The notes: generated from the letters alone by a model not told the origin. 64,000 bases of DNA from Marinobacter caseinilyticus (GCF_011074955.1 NZ_WUQJ01000013.1:124001-188000), one strand, 5' to 3'; counted from the first letter of the stretch, positions 8,616-18,502 are shown. Made by a program: numbers and translations.

Positions 8616-9518
8616 CTACCAGAAAATTCCATTTCGGCGCTTCATCTCGGGCGGTCCTGCGTTTTGCTTCATTACTCTATCGGCAAGGGGAAAGGTCACT
8701 GCGGTCACCCTGGCGATAAAAAAAGGAAAATAGTCGGGTGTACCGAACCCATTCCCGGCTTTCACCCGTGTCGGTAACCGGAAGCCGCTGAACTCCTGAT
8801 ACCCCGACGCAAATCCGACAAAGGGCTGGCGGCGGTACATTTTCTGTGGATTGGCGCTGCTCCAACGGGCAAAACAGATCTGCGTGAGTGCGCCATCGGC
8901 GGCGACCGTAACATCAACCGCCTGCCTCAGGCCATTATGCTCGATGAGAACTCTCGCTGTGCTGGCATCAACCGGCAGCCAGCGGACACCGGCTCCAGGC
9001 AACAGCGCTGCCGGGGTCCAGAACACCGCTTCCGCCACATAACGTCCGAATGCAGATCGTCGGTGATCCACGTCGTCCCCCAAACGTGTTACCGGCAAAA
9101 ACCCCATCAGCCAGAACCGTGTCCAGTGCTCGCTGTCCGAGCCGGAGAGGCAAATCAACCCACGGCCTGCCCGCATCTTCCAGATAAAACCGGTTGGCAT
9201 TGCCAGAGTTTCGCGCGCGGTCATGTTCAGATAGCCGGGCTTGCTGCGGGTGCCCAACCCGAAATGCCCTGTCATAGTGATCCGGGCCACCGTGTACAGA
9301 GGCGTTCCCGGAGCGATGCAGTGTAAAAAGTAGCGACGTGCCGGAGCCGGCAGTTGGCTGACCATGGACGGATGGAAGCACAGCGGGCTTTGGGGCTGCA
9401 TCGCGGCTAACCGATTCATGGCTAACCGGTCGGCCCGGTGATCGGTCTGGCGCCACACCCACAGCGCCACCAATGTACCGGCCGCCGCCAACCACATGAC
9501 GATAAAAAAGGTTGTCAT
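8616..9518 (-). CDS. DUF6544-family protein with N-terminal membrane anchor
   Basis: One hydrophobic segment (residues 3-22) precedes a soluble domain with LPAPARRYFLH, a signature I associate with DUF6544 (LPxPVRRYF), followed by TMTGHFGLG and a C-terminal GFRLPTRVKAGNGFGT stretch. Molecular function of the family is unknown to me. The start at 9518 is preferred because GGAG lies ten bases before it; a start at 9542 would add eight residues. It stands alone on the minus strand. Confidence 0.72.
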   Translation of the reverse strand: MTTFFIVMWLAAAGTLVALWVWRQTDHRADRLAMNRLAAMQPQSPLCFHPSMVSQLPAPARRYFLHCIAPGTPLYTVARITMTGHFGLGTRSKPGYLNMTARETLAMPTGFIWKMRAGRGLICLSGSDSEHWTRFWLMGFLPVTRLGDDVDHRRSAFGRYVAEAVFWTPAALLPGAGVRWLPVDASTARVLIEHNGLRQAVDVTVAADGALTQICFARWSSANPQKMYRRQPFVGFASGYQEFSGFRLPTRVKAGNGFGTPDYFPFFIARVTAVTFPLADRVMKQNAGPPEMKRRNGIFW

Positions 9519-9709
9519 AAAACGGTGCTCCGTAGAGACCATTCAGCCCCGGATGAACACACCTGCATTTAGCACTATACAATTGCGAAACGACTGAAAC
9601 AGCGGCCTCCCGTCAGGCCGGATTGATGTCAGTGCGAACGACGACTCCGCGGCAAACAAATCAGAGTGCTCATATCACGCCCTGTTATGGTGATACCCCG
9701 GCATCACAC

Positions 9710-10048
9710 TCAGGGGACGGTGCCCGCCAATCCTTGAATTCCGCCGGGGGCGACAACCCACTCCGGCTCTTCGAACTCACCCAACGGGTGAACCTCACAG
9801 TACGGTGCCGCACTGCGAATGATGCTGGCGATGGTGGGATTGTGCTGTGCCTCCATCGCGTCCCGGCTGGCCTTGCTGTCCCACTGCGCGATGGCGATCA
9901 GCGTTCTGGGATCTCCTATTTTCCGATGCAGAGCCGTACCGCGCGCACCTGGCGCACGTTGGATCAGTTCGCTGGCACGCACCCAGGCATTCGCATACTC
10001 TTCAACGCTGCACCCTTCGTGGATATACACTTCGAAGATGTATTTCAT
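9710..10048 (-). CDS. Antibiotic biosynthesis monooxygenase (ABM)-like small protein
   Basis: At 112 residues, it has MKYIFEVYIHEG at the start, a central helix and AIAQWDSKASRDAM, the layout of a dimeric alpha-beta barrel of the ABM/EthD type. Such domains act as small monooxygenases or merely bind ligands. It lies 59 bases after the homocysteine methyltransferase gene on the same strand and may share its transcript. Its substrate is unknown. Confidence 0.65.
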   Translation of the reverse strand: MKYIFEVYIHEGCSVEEYANAWVRASELIQRAPGARGTALHRKIGDPRTLIAIAQWDSKASRDAMEAQHNPTIASIIRSAAPYCEVHPLGEFEEPEWVVAPGGIQGLAGTVP

Positions 10049-10107
10049 CGCCGCTTTCCTCTGGCCTGATCACAAAACGATCCACTACCGGCGCTGTATA
10101 CCGATGA

Positions 10108-11052
10108 TTACGCTGCCAGTACGGTCTGAAAAATCGCCTCGACATGCCGGTGGTTGGTCCCGCAACACCCGCCAAGCACATTGAGTTGGGGCAGTCGGTT
10201 GCGCAGATCGCCATATTGCCGGGCCAGTTCATCCGGATCACCTTCATCCAGCTCCTCGGCCTCGTCCAGTTCGGCATGGCTCTTGGTGGATGCATTCGCC
10301 CGCAGGCCATGAATTCTGGCAACCCAGGACGCATCCGGCTCCAGCACATCGGCAAAATGGGTAGGGTGGGCGCAGTTGATCATGTAATAGACCGGCGCCC
10401 TGTCAGTGGCGGCATCGACTTGTTCAATGGCTTGCCTGAGTGTCTGCCCGCTGGGTAGTTTGCCGTCGATTTCGACGGTGAAGGACAGGACAACCGGCAC
10501 ACCAAGCGCCTTTGCCGCCCGCGCGATACCGATGGCTTCATCGACATACGTCATGGTGATTGCCGTCACCAGGTCGGCGCCCGCATCACGGAAGGCCATC
10601 ACCTGCGGAGCATGGTAGTTCTCTGCGGTGGTTGCGGTCATGAAATCCACCGGGTTGTAGCCATCGCCCCGCGGCCCGATACAGCCGCTGATAATGATGG
10701 GTGTCTGCGCCGTTTCGTAGCTCTGCCGCACTTCTTGCAGCATGGCAACGGCCCGACGATTGACCTCTGCCAGCGTCTCCGGGGTATAGCCGAGCTTTGC
10801 GCCCCAGTCTGCGTTGGCGCGCCAGGTGGCACTTTCGAGAATACAGCCTACGCCGTACTGTTTGGCCAGTGCTGCGTAGGTGCTGAAATAATTCCGCAAG
10901 GCCGCCTCTCCTGCTGGTGTTTTCAGCAGGTCGAACGCTGCGAAATACGGTAATTCAAGACCTTCATGGAAGATAAGCGTCGTTTCAATGCCGCCATCGG
11001 TCAAAAACACATCACCCGAAAGTTGCGGCAACGCTTTGCGATAAGTTGCCAT
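10108..11052 (-). CDS. Homocysteine S-methyltransferase family protein
   Basis: The start at 11052 (MATYRK) has GAGGG a few bases upstream. A longer frame back to 11154 lacks support. The 314-residue protein contains LTDGGIETTLIF at the N-terminus, SGCIGPRGDGY, MINCAHP (Cys near 220) and GGCCG at 294-298, the three cysteines that bind zinc in Hcy-binding enzymes. The family transfers a methyl group from S-methylmethionine or a similar donor to homocysteine, giving methionine. It is divergent from a cysteine synthase-glutaredoxin gene, so the locus is sulfur amino acid metabolism. Confidence 0.88.
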   Translation of the reverse strand: MATYRKALPQLSGDVFLTDGGIETTLIFHEGLELPYFAAFDLLKTPAGEAALRNYFSTYAALAKQYGVGCILESATWRANADWGAKLGYTPETLAEVNRRAVAMLQEVRQSYETAQTPIIISGCIGPRGDGYNPVDFMTATTAENYHAPQVMAFRDAGADLVTAITMTYVDEAIGIARAAKALGVPVVLSFTVEIDGKLPSGQTLRQAIEQVDAATDRAPVYYMINCAHPTHFADVLEPDASWVARIHGLRANASTKSHAELDEAEELDEGDPDELARQYGDLRNRLPQLNVLGGCCGTNHRHVEAIFQTVLAA

Positions 11053-11343
11053 GTCATCCCTCTGCGTCTTTGGGTGGAGGAGTATCCATACTGCCCTTAG
11101 AAAGTATCGGCCTGTTTTGTCCTTCGATAAAAGAACTTGAAGTAGTAAACGCAACCGGTCTTCTTCCAGTCTGTTCTGAGCATCCTACCGAGGCACTTTT
11201 TATCGCTACAAAAGCGTTGTATCGCCAGCATCGGCGAGACGCTCAGTCAATCCGGGTGCGCTATAATAAAAAAGTCCCTGGCGTACCTCCAACCAGGATA
11301 GGGCGACCCGACACGGCTGTGTTTGTGTATAAGGAGGACCATT

Positions 11344-12831
11344 ATGGGTACGCGATACAACAGCATTCTGGATACCATCGGCCACACCCCAACGGTGCGT
11401 ATTAATAACCTTGGCCCGAAAGGCATTAACCTGTTCGTCAAAATTGAGGCGTTCAACCCCATGGGCTCGGTCAAAGACCGTCTTGCCCTGGGCGTGATCG
11501 AAGATGCTGAACGCCGGGGTGAGCTTCAGCCTGGACAGACCGTCATCGAAGCCACCAGCGGCAATACCGGTATTGGGCTCGCCATGGTGTGTGCCCAAAA
11601 AGGGTACCCACTGGTGGTGACCATGGCGGAAAACTTCAGTGTCGAGCGGCGTAAACTGATGCGTTTTCTGGGGGCCAAGGTGATACTGACCCCGGCAGCC
11701 CTGAAAGGCTCCGGCATGGTGGCCAAAGCCGAGGAACTGGCTGAGGCCAATGGCTGGTGGCTTGCCCGGCAGTTCGAAAACCCGGCCAACGCCGCCATGC
11801 ACGAAAAAACCACCGCAGTGGAAATTCTGGACGACTTCGCCGACGTCAAGTTGAACTACTGGGTCACGGGCTTTGGCACCGCCGGCACACTTAACGGCGT
11901 GTCCCGCGTCTTGAAGCGCCAAAGTCCGACCACCCGCATCGTGGTGTGTGAGCCAGACAACTCGGCCATTCTGGCCAGTGGCATCCCCCAGCCACGAAAT
12001 GCCGCTGGCAACCATTCCGAAAGTCATCCAATGTTCCGGCCCCACTTGATGCAGGGCTGGTCACCGGATTTTGTGCCCAAGCTGGCCGAGGAAGTATTGC
12101 AGGCTCATGCCATTGACGAGTTCTTGCCCATTAATGGGAACGATGCCCTGAAATGCGCCCGTGATCTTGCCCGGCGGGAAGGGATCTTTGTTGGCATCTC
12201 CGCTGGTGCGACCTTTGCCGGGGCGCTGCAGATCGCCGAAAATGCCCCGGAGGGATCTCACATTCTATGCATGCTGCCGGATACCGGCGAACGCTATCTG
12301 ACCACCCCGCTGTTCGATGACGTACCGGTGGAAATGACCGAAGAAGAAATGGCGTTGTCTCGCTCTACGCCTGGCTATCGGTTTGATATCACCGGGCCCC
12401 AGGCCCCCACCGCCTCAAGCGAGCCGGTCGACCTGGACCCGGCCGCCGTAGCGGAGGTCGACGCGTTAATCAGCGATCCGGACAACCCAGTGGTGATGTT
12501 CGCGCTGGAGTGGTGCGAATTCTGCTGGTCGGTCCGCAAGGTATTCAAGGAGTATGGCATCCCCTATATGTCAGTTGATCTCGATTCGGTGGCCTATCAG
12601 CAAGACAACAGAGGCGGTCTCATCCGCGCTGCGCTAAAAGAAAAAACCGGATGGGTTACTTTGCCGCAGATCTTCATAAACGGTGAGTTCGTAGGAGGCT
12701 GCACCGATGTGTTCGACCAGATCAAAGACGGCACGCTCATGCCCCGTTTGCAGCGTCAGAACATTGGGTTCAACCCGGCGGTCCATGTCGACCCCTACAG
12801 CTTGCTGCCAGGTTGGCTGCACCCCCGTTAA
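11344..12831 (+). CDS. Cysteine synthase-type PLP enzyme fused to glutaredoxin
   Basis: Start ATG at 11344 has AAGGAGG eight bases before it. Residues 1-310 are a CysK/CBS-type fold-II PLP enzyme with the Schiff-base Lys near 44 (GSVKDR), the substrate loop EATSGNTGIG, GFGTAGTLNG and VGISAGA near the cofactor site. After a linker (330-375) comes a glutaredoxin domain with W-C391-E-F-C394 and the cis-Pro/GG motif LPQIFINGEFVGGCTD. Joining sulfide-incorporating and thiol-redox domains suggests redox control of cysteine synthesis or use of a persulfide or thiol donor (inference). A TATAAT lies at 11262-11267. A strong terminator follows. Confidence 0.9.
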   Translation: MGTRYNSILDTIGHTPTVRINNLGPKGINLFVKIEAFNPMGSVKDRLALGVIEDAERRGELQPGQTVIEATSGNTGIGLAMVCAQKGYPLVVTMAENFSVERRKLMRFLGAKVILTPAALKGSGMVAKAEELAEANGWWLARQFENPANAAMHEKTTAVEILDDFADVKLNYWVTGFGTAGTLNGVSRVLKRQSPTTRIVVCEPDNSAILASGIPQPRNAAGNHSESHPMFRPHLMQGWSPDFVPKLAEEVLQAHAIDEFLPINGNDALKCARDLARREGIFVGISAGATFAGALQIAENAPEGSHILCMLPDTGERYLTTPLFDDVPVEMTEEEMALSRSTPGYRFDITGPQAPTASSEPVDLDPAAVAEVDALISDPDNPVVMFALEWCEFCWSVRKVFKEYGIPYMSVDLDSVAYQQDNRGGLIRAALKEKTGWVTLPQIFINGEFVGGCTDVFDQIKDGTLMPRLQRQNIGFNPAVHVDPYSLLPGWLHPR

Positions 12832-12853
12832 CCCACGACAACACTCATTCAAA

Positions 12854-12877
12854 GGGGGCTTGCCGCCCCCTTTTTTT
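12854..12877 (+). terminator. Rho-independent terminator
   Basis: GGGGGC, a five-base loop and GCCCCC are followed by seven T residues, 22 bases after the cysteine synthase-glutaredoxin stop. Confidence 0.9.
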
Positions 12878-13234
12878 GTTCATCCGCTTGACCGGGATAA
12901 ACCTAGCGACCTCCGGTACAAACGCCAGCATCCGCCGACAAATGGTTGTTGGTAACCGACGTTTGTGGTTCCAGGTCAATCCGCGATGAACGTTTAATGA
13001 CTGGATGGCGTTGCGACGGGCCTGCAGTGCCGCACCCGGGTTCCTGGCATTTGGCACTCCCGTTCAATACTGCGGCGCCGTGTGCGAGTGTTTTTTTGGC
13101 CGTTCAGGGCTAACATGCGGGGAGCGGATGCACAGCAACGGCTGCGCTGGGTTAAAAAACTCATCAGGACCAGGCCTGTCAAGGGCGGCACATGAACGCC
13201 CGAGCCAGTCTCTCGCATGGACCACAGAGGTACA
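12878..13234. other. Intergenic stretch without a supported gene
   Basis: About 350 bases between the terminator and the SDR gene. Open frames on both strands are short and have no recognisable protein features. AGAGG just before 13235 is the ribosome site of the next gene. No repeat was found. Confidence 0.5.
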
Positions 13235-14311
13235 ATGAACATGAGCACACTGGATACGACATCACCCGTCATGGTGACCGGCGCGACCGGCTACGTTGCC
13301 GGCTGGCTGGTCAAGAAACTGCTTGAAGAAGGCTTCACCGTACACGCAGCCGTGCGGGACCCAGCCAACAAGAACAAGGTTCAGCATCTGGATGCCATTG
13401 CCCAGACGGCGCCCGGCACGATTCGGTATTTTAAAGCCGACCTTCTGGACAATGGCTCCTACGCCGAGGCTATGGCTGGCTGCGGCGTGGTGTTTCACAC
13501 CGCATCACCGTTCATTGTTGAGTTTTCTGACCCCCAGACCGAGCTGGTGGACCCCGCCAAGCTGGGCACCCGCAATGTGCTGGAACAGGCCAATCAAACG
13601 CCTTCGGTAGAACGTGTCGTTCTGACCAGCAGTTGCGCCGCGATCTACGGCGACAATGTCGACCAGGAACAGACCCCTGAGGGCGTGTTTACCGAAGAGG
13701 TCTGGAATACCTCATCAAATCTACAGCACAACCCCTACGCCTATTCCAAAACCGTCGCGGAAAAAGAAGCCTGGGCGATTAACGAAGGCCAGCAACGCTG
13801 GCAACTGGTGGTCATCAATCCGTCGCTGGTCGTCGGGCCGGGGCTCAACCCCCACGCCACATCGGCCAGTTTCGATCTGGTGCGCCAACTCGGCGACGGC
13901 ACCATGAAAGCGGGCGTTCCCCACTGGGGCATGGGCGCCGTCGACGTCCGGGACCTGGCCGAGGCGCATTTCCGGGCCGCCTTTAACCCTGACGCCAAGG
14001 GTCGGCACATTGTCAGCGCACACAACACCAGTTTTCAGGCGATGGCTGCCACCCTGCTCGATACCTACGGAAACAGCTACCCGTTACCGCGCAGGACATT
14101 GCCTAAATGGCTGCTCTGGCTGGTTGGCCCACTGGCCAATAAGGCGTTTACCCGCCCACTGATCGCCCGCAACGTCGGCTATGACTGGACGGCGGATAAC
14201 CGCAAGAGCCTCCGGGATCTGGACATGCAGTACCGCTCACTGTCCGAGTCCATGCATGACATGTTTCAGCAGTTGATCGACAGCGGTCAATTGAAACCCG
14301 CGAAAAAATAA
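13235..14311 (+). CDS. NAD(P)-dependent extended SDR, dihydroflavonol-reductase-like
   Basis: Rossmann motif VTGATGYVAGWLV near residue 15 is followed by AAVRDP, the catalytic Ser region LTSSCAAIYG, and YAYSKTVAEKEAW with the Tyr-x3-Lys pair. The C-terminal half is the substrate-binding part. The sequence fits the dihydroflavonol reductase/cinnamoyl-CoA reductase-like branch that reduces ketones or aldehydes in bacteria. The start may be 13235 or 13241 (MNMS or MS); a frame from 13217 is unlikely because AGAGG lies inside it. It is transcribed alone and ends at a strong hairpin. Confidence 0.88.
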   Translation: MNMSTLDTTSPVMVTGATGYVAGWLVKKLLEEGFTVHAAVRDPANKNKVQHLDAIAQTAPGTIRYFKADLLDNGSYAEAMAGCGVVFHTASPFIVEFSDPQTELVDPAKLGTRNVLEQANQTPSVERVVLTSSCAAIYGDNVDQEQTPEGVFTEEVWNTSSNLQHNPYAYSKTVAEKEAWAINEGQQRWQLVVINPSLVVGPGLNPHATSASFDLVRQLGDGTMKAGVPHWGMGAVDVRDLAEAHFRAAFNPDAKGRHIVSAHNTSFQAMAATLLDTYGNSYPLPRRTLPKWLLWLVGPLANKAFTRPLIARNVGYDWTADNRKSLRDLDMQYRSLSESMHDMFQQLIDSGQLKPAKK

Positions 14312-14315
14312 CCAC

Positions 14316-14357
14316 ACCCGCCCGAGCCTGGCGCAATGCCGCCAGGCTCGGGCGGGT
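14316..14357. terminator. Perfect 17-bp inverted repeat after the SDR gene
   Basis: Arms at 14316-14332 and 14341-14357 are exact complements (ACCCGCCCGAGCCTGGC) around an 8-base loop. It lies five bases after the stop codon. There is no T-run on either side, so it is a strong structural terminator or 3'-end stabiliser. Confidence 0.65.
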
Positions 14358-14502
14358 GGCATGTTTGTTCGGGTGCCACCACGCCAACTGCTCCCTGGGT
14401 GGCCTCCGGCAATCATTAACAATCAGTAGTGTAAGCCACGCGTCACCCTCGATAGACTAGTGCCCTGTCTTGCACTGTGTACCATCCTACGAGATCCCTT
14501 TT

Positions 14503-15369
14503 ATGAGTCGCATTTTTCGCTATCCCCTTGCGCTGATCACCGTGTTAGTGCTCTCCGCCTGTACCGGACCGGAAACGCCGCAGGAGGTCACCGAGGCTTT
14601 CTGGCACTCGGTCATTGAAAACGATGCCGGTGACGCAACTGAATTGTCGACCCTGACCGACGAGGCCGACTTTGATGGTTTCGCCCGTGACTGGCAGGAC
14701 GTGACGGTTTCCTGGGGACGTGTGGTCATTGATGGTGACGAGGCCAGCATCGTAACAACGCTCGACGGACTGGGCGATGGCGATGGCGATGGCGACCGTG
14801 ACCCCGTGCAAACCGCCACCTATCTGACCCGGCAGAATCAGCAGTGGCTGGTGGATCACCGCCGCACAGGTGACGCCCTTGCAGACCGCCCGATGTTTGA
14901 CCAGGTTATGCGGCAACTGGGTGATCTGGGTGATAAATTTCGGGCCCGGTTCTCGGAATCCTCAGACGATGCTGCCCGGGAAATGGAGCGCATGGCAGAA
15001 GAACTCGAGCGCAAAATGACGGCCGCTGACCAGCAGTTCTCACGCACCATGGAAGCCTTTGGTGAACAACTGGAAAAAGCACTCGACGAACTGTCCCAGT
15101 CCATTGAAGACGCACTGAAAGACCAACCCTCGGCATCACCGGATGACCGCCGCACGCTCAACCAGGCGGTGATCCGTCTGGATCAGAACCGTGAGCAACT
15201 GGGGGACGAGACCGACCTGCGATCCATCTCCCAGGGCAGCAAGGCACTGGCAGAAACCCAGCTGTCCCTGAACTCGGTGGGGCGGGAATTCGAAGACTAT
15301 AAAATACAGTGGCAACGACAGATGCGCCGCATTGAGAAAGACATGGCCCGGTTCATGGACGAGCTATAA
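14503..15369 (+). CDS. Lipoprotein with helical C-terminal region
   Basis: Start at 14503 (MSRIFRY) gives a lipoprotein signal with lipobox LSAC (Cys near 18). Residues 20-125 resemble a small NTF2-like or DUF4878-type fold (TPQEVTEAFWHSVIENDAGDA). A Gly-Asp run (GDGDGDGD) lies near residue 90. Residues 145-285 are strongly helical and charged, probably coiled coil. Periplasmic attachment to a membrane is expected; no partner is evident. Confidence 0.75.
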   Translation: MSRIFRYPLALITVLVLSACTGPETPQEVTEAFWHSVIENDAGDATELSTLTDEADFDGFARDWQDVTVSWGRVVIDGDEASIVTTLDGLGDGDGDGDRDPVQTATYLTRQNQQWLVDHRRTGDALADRPMFDQVMRQLGDLGDKFRARFSESSDDAAREMERMAEELERKMTAADQQFSRTMEAFGEQLEKALDELSQSIEDALKDQPSASPDDRRTLNQAVIRLDQNREQLGDETDLRSISQGSKALAETQLSLNSVGREFEDYKIQWQRQMRRIEKDMARFMDEL

Positions 15370-15428
15370 CGCCTGCATCGCGGTTTACCAACGATGACCG
15401 CCCCGGTGCCATGCACCATCATCGGCGG

Positions 15429-15917
15429 TCACTCTGCAAGCGCACGCTTGTATCTCAACACACTGGCTTCCGGCCAGTACTGGCTGCGCCGATAGTAAGC
15501 CTCCACCACGGGAATCCCGGTACTCAGCGTTACCCAGTGCTGTTTTGAAGCGGTGTAAATCTGGATATCCGGAGGGCATACGTCGGGGTTGTCCAGCGTA
15601 CCGACTCGCAGAAAACTGACCCGATCACCGGCCGCACCGTAATGGCTCCACAATGCCGTATAGCAGGTACCGCACCGAACAACCTGCTGCCCTTTCCCGC
15701 TATTGGAAGGCAAGCAGGTTGTGACGGTTGCGCCCGTGAGCAACTTGATACACTCCGGTTCCACCATCGCATTGATTGCAAAGGCCGAGCCGGTTTCTCT
15801 CTGGCACCTGCTGCAATGGCAGCAATGCACAAACATGGGTGCCATCAGCAGGCGGTAGCGAACCTCTCCACAGGCGCAGGCGCCCTCGGCAGGAAATGTC
15901 TGTCCGTTGTCTGACAT
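15429..15917 (-). CDS. GFA/CENP-V zinc-domain protein
   Basis: The start at 15917 (MSDNGQ) is preceded by GAGGAG. The protein has the zinc-binding signature of glutathione-dependent formaldehyde-activating (GFA) family proteins: CACGEVRY, CHCSRCQRETGSAF and CGTCYTALW. Members bind zinc and sometimes react with glutathione adducts; the substrate here is unknown. It is isolated on the minus strand. Confidence 0.85.
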   Translation of the reverse strand: MSDNGQTFPAEGACACGEVRYRLLMAPMFVHCCHCSRCQRETGSAFAINAMVEPECIKLLTGATVTTCLPSNSGKGQQVVRCGTCYTALWSHYGAAGDRVSFLRVGTLDNPDVCPPDIQIYTASKQHWVTLSTGIPVVEAYYRRSQYWPEASVLRYKRALAE

Positions 15918-16171
15918 CGCAGGCTCCTCGTTTTTTCGAGACCCGGTTATCGGTTTCCCCAACAGGCTTACGCTGGCTTGGCCGCCGATTTTTTTCCAGC
16001 GGCCCTTCTAAAAATACCCCCGCCCGCCAGCGGCCGTTACTGATTTTTTAGCCAGTGGTGCAACACTGGCCGGTGCTCCCCTGAGGTCGCCGTCGCCAGT
16101 GCGCGGTCCCGTAAAAAAGGCCCCCAAATTGGCGGGCCCATTTCAGCCATGGCGAGATGCGACACACTGCA

Positions 16172-16912
16172 TTAGCGGACGGCGACGGTTCGCTCAAGCT
16201 CGGCCATGTCGTGCACCAGTTGCCAGCGCCCGCCACTCTGTTCCACCTGCTGTTGCCAGGACGCCAACCGCTGATGGTACGAAGCCGGATCGTTATTATC
16301 GCTGACCTGACGCTTGACATTGATCGCGACGACCTCGACACCCTTGAGGTTCACGGCCATGTCTCGCTTCAGCCGGGGCGGCAAATCCTCATGCAGGTCC
16401 GACAGGATGAACAACTGCTTGTCGGTGGCGTCCATGCCCGCCAGGTAGTCCGACGCCAACAACACACCACCGGTGATATCGCTGTGGTAGCTGGGTTGGC
16501 GAAATTTGTCGACGAAGGTGTTCATCTCAGCCTGGAACGCCCGTTTCTGCTGATTGGCGACACTGGGACGAAAATCAAAGGTCTCCTGTGCGATGATGTT
16601 ACGCTCGGTGAAACTGCTGTTGTCGATGAAAGCGATGGCCAGTGAATCACCGCTGTTGAGCCGGGTTAGCAGGTAGTGGGTCAGGCGCTTGGCCTTATCC
16701 AGTTCAACCGCATAATCCCTGGAGATATCCACCAGCACAAACGCGGCCCGGCTGTAATTCGCGGCTTCTCCGCAGCCCGCCATCATCAGGCTCAAGACCA
16801 TGGCGACCGCGAAACGCATCTGAACGGAGCAAAAACGAATCGTCTTGTTGGTCCGGGCAGTCGTCTGAATTGTCGTCTGAGTAGCTGCCTGAAAAGTAGT
16901 TTGGGTAGTCAT
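16172..16912 (-). CDS. Lipoprotein with VWA-like domain
   Basis: A 45-residue N-terminus rich in Thr and Gln (MTTQTTFQAATQTT) leads to a hydrophobic stretch ending AGCG, a probable lipobox. The rest resembles a von Willebrand A fold: AAFVLVDISRDY near the metal site (D-x-S), LAIAFIDNSS, a Thr-Gly pair in DITGGVLLAS and LFILSDLHED. The upstream membrane-protein gene ends TGA three bases before this ATG, with GGGGAGGCG as the ribosome site inside the junction, so the two are co-translated. A start further in at MRFAVAM cannot be excluded. Confidence 0.75.
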   Translation of the reverse strand: MTTQTTFQAATQTTIQTTARTNKTIRFCSVQMRFAVAMVLSLMMAGCGEAANYSRAAFVLVDISRDYAVELDKAKRLTHYLLTRLNSGDSLAIAFIDNSSFTERNIIAQETFDFRPSVANQQKRAFQAEMNTFVDKFRQPSYHSDITGGVLLASDYLAGMDATDKQLFILSDLHEDLPPRLKRDMAVNLKGVEVVAINVKRQVSDNNDPASYHQRLASWQQQVEQSGGRWQLVHDMAELERTVAVR

Positions 16913-16915
16913 GGC

Positions 16916-18502
16916 TCACGCCTCCCCTGTGGTCAGTGGCATCTCGGTTCCGAACGATTCCTCGTCGGTTTTCTTGCTGTTACGGGCTTTACGCACCGGC
17001 TTTGGCGTTTTGCGCTCTGCGCTAGGCTCTGCCATCGCCTCGGGCTCGTCGTAAGCGGCCACCGCTTGCGGATCAGCGGATCCGGCCGGCGCCGCGACGG
17101 CCCCTGATGCACGAGCCTCCCGATGATGCAGAACCATGCGCTCCAGACTCAGCGGCACCATAATGAAAACGTCGTACAGGTTGACCAGAATTTTACTGAG
17201 GTGGTTGGAGAAGCCACCAATCAGGCGCAGCACCACCCGGATCGTGCGCAACACACCCAGAGCCACCAGCCCCATCACCGTGCGCAGTGAATGCACAAAA
17301 GACTCCAGCGGAATACCCACAAATGCGAGCGCAAAGGGCAGGATGAAGCCAAGCAGCATCTGACCAATGGACGGTACCCAACGGAACTTCGCCTCACCGG
17401 TAGCGGTTCCGGCCAGCGACTGCTGCAGGGCTTCGGTGTCCAGGGCGAGCAGGTCCCGCATGTACGCCAATGAGGATTCGATACTGGCAAAGATCACCAG
17501 AATGGTGAACGCGGCGATCGCCATGCGCTTGCGCATGCGGTCGTCCAGGCTGGTGATGACCGGGAACAGTCGGGTCACCTGCAACGCTTCGAGCAAGAAC
17601 AGGCCCATGGCAATTTCCACCAGAATGATCACCATGGCGGCAATGTCAGAGGTACGCACAGACCCGATATAGCTGGACCCACCGACCATCTCTGCCATCG
17701 GCATGGATATTAGGTGGAAGTTGATGATGCCGCCGAATACCGCGATCGCCAACACCAGGCTGGCAATGAAAAACTGCGTCAGTGAGGACGACGTCAGCGC
17801 GTTGATCGCCTTGTCTTCCGCCTTGCGCATGCTTTCGTAGTCCGCCATCTGGTTGTCGATCTTGCGCGCCCGGTCCTCCAGACCGGTAATGGTCTGCTGC
17901 ACTGTCTTCATGGTGCTGCTGAGCGTGCGCCACTCCGGCTGCATGCCTTTCAGGATGCCGTGCCGTTCGTTGGTGTCCTGCTGGTATGCCTTCAGAGTCT
18001 GGTCGTGGGAGTCTTCCACCACTTCCTTGATGTTCTCGAGGATACTGGCGACGGCCGGATCGCCGGACTTGGGCAGGGCTGAGATGGTTTCCAGTACTTC
18101 CTGCCACGCCGGCGGCAGCGGCGCATTATCGATGGACTCGTGGTAATCCCCCTCGATCTTCTTGAGGGTGTCGGCAAGCCGGCGGTGCAATACCGGGTAT
18201 TGACTCAGATCCCGCTCTACGATGGTATTAACGCGATTGAATTCGCGCTCGATGGTTTTTTCCGTGGCTTCACGGCCCATTGCCAGCAACACGTCGTGGT
18301 TGCGGGCGATCACCCGTTCTTCCAGTCGGCGGATACTGACCCCCGCAACCCGTAAGGTGGCGTAGATGGCGCGCCCGGAACTGCGCAGCAGTTGATGCGC
18401 ATGGGGGCGCCCGGCATAAAGCAGCGTGATGGCAATCACCAGCCAGGTCGCCAGCGACAACGCCGGAGAGTCGGACCAGATGGTGAGCAGTTCATTGAAC
18501 AT
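16916..18502 (-). CDS. Multi-pass membrane protein with coiled-coil N-terminal half
   Basis: The start at 18502 (MFNELLTIW) has GAGGT upstream. There is one membrane segment at residues 15-35 and a long, charged, probably coiled-coil region at 50-240 (KTVQQTITGLEDRARKIDNQMADYESMRK). At least four further membrane segments lie at 245-430, and a basic, Pro/Ala-rich cytoplasmic tail follows. I recognise no family. It is the first gene of a unit with the VWA-like lipoprotein gene and is divergent from an overlapping regulator/kinase pair. The four may form one envelope-sensing locus (inference). Confidence 0.75.
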   Translation of the reverse strand: MFNELLTIWSDSPALSLATWLVIAITLLYAGRPHAHQLLRSSGRAIYATLRVAGVSIRRLEERVIARNHDVLLAMGREATEKTIEREFNRVNTIVERDLSQYPVLHRRLADTLKKIEGDYHESIDNAPLPPAWQEVLETISALPKSGDPAVASILENIKEVVEDSHDQTLKAYQQDTNERHGILKGMQPEWRTLSSTMKTVQQTITGLEDRARKIDNQMADYESMRKAEDKAINALTSSSLTQFFIASLVLAIAVFGGIINFHLISMPMAEMVGGSSYIGSVRTSDIAAMVIILVEIAMGLFLLEALQVTRLFPVITSLDDRMRKRMAIAAFTILVIFASIESSLAYMRDLLALDTEALQQSLAGTATGEAKFRWVPSIGQMLLGFILPFALAFVGIPLESFVHSLRTVMGLVALGVLRTIRVVLRLIGGFSNHLSKILVNLYDVFIMVPLSLERMVLHHREARASGAVAAPAGSADPQAVAAYDEPEAMAEPSAERKTPKPVRKARNSKKTDEESFGTEMPLTTGEA

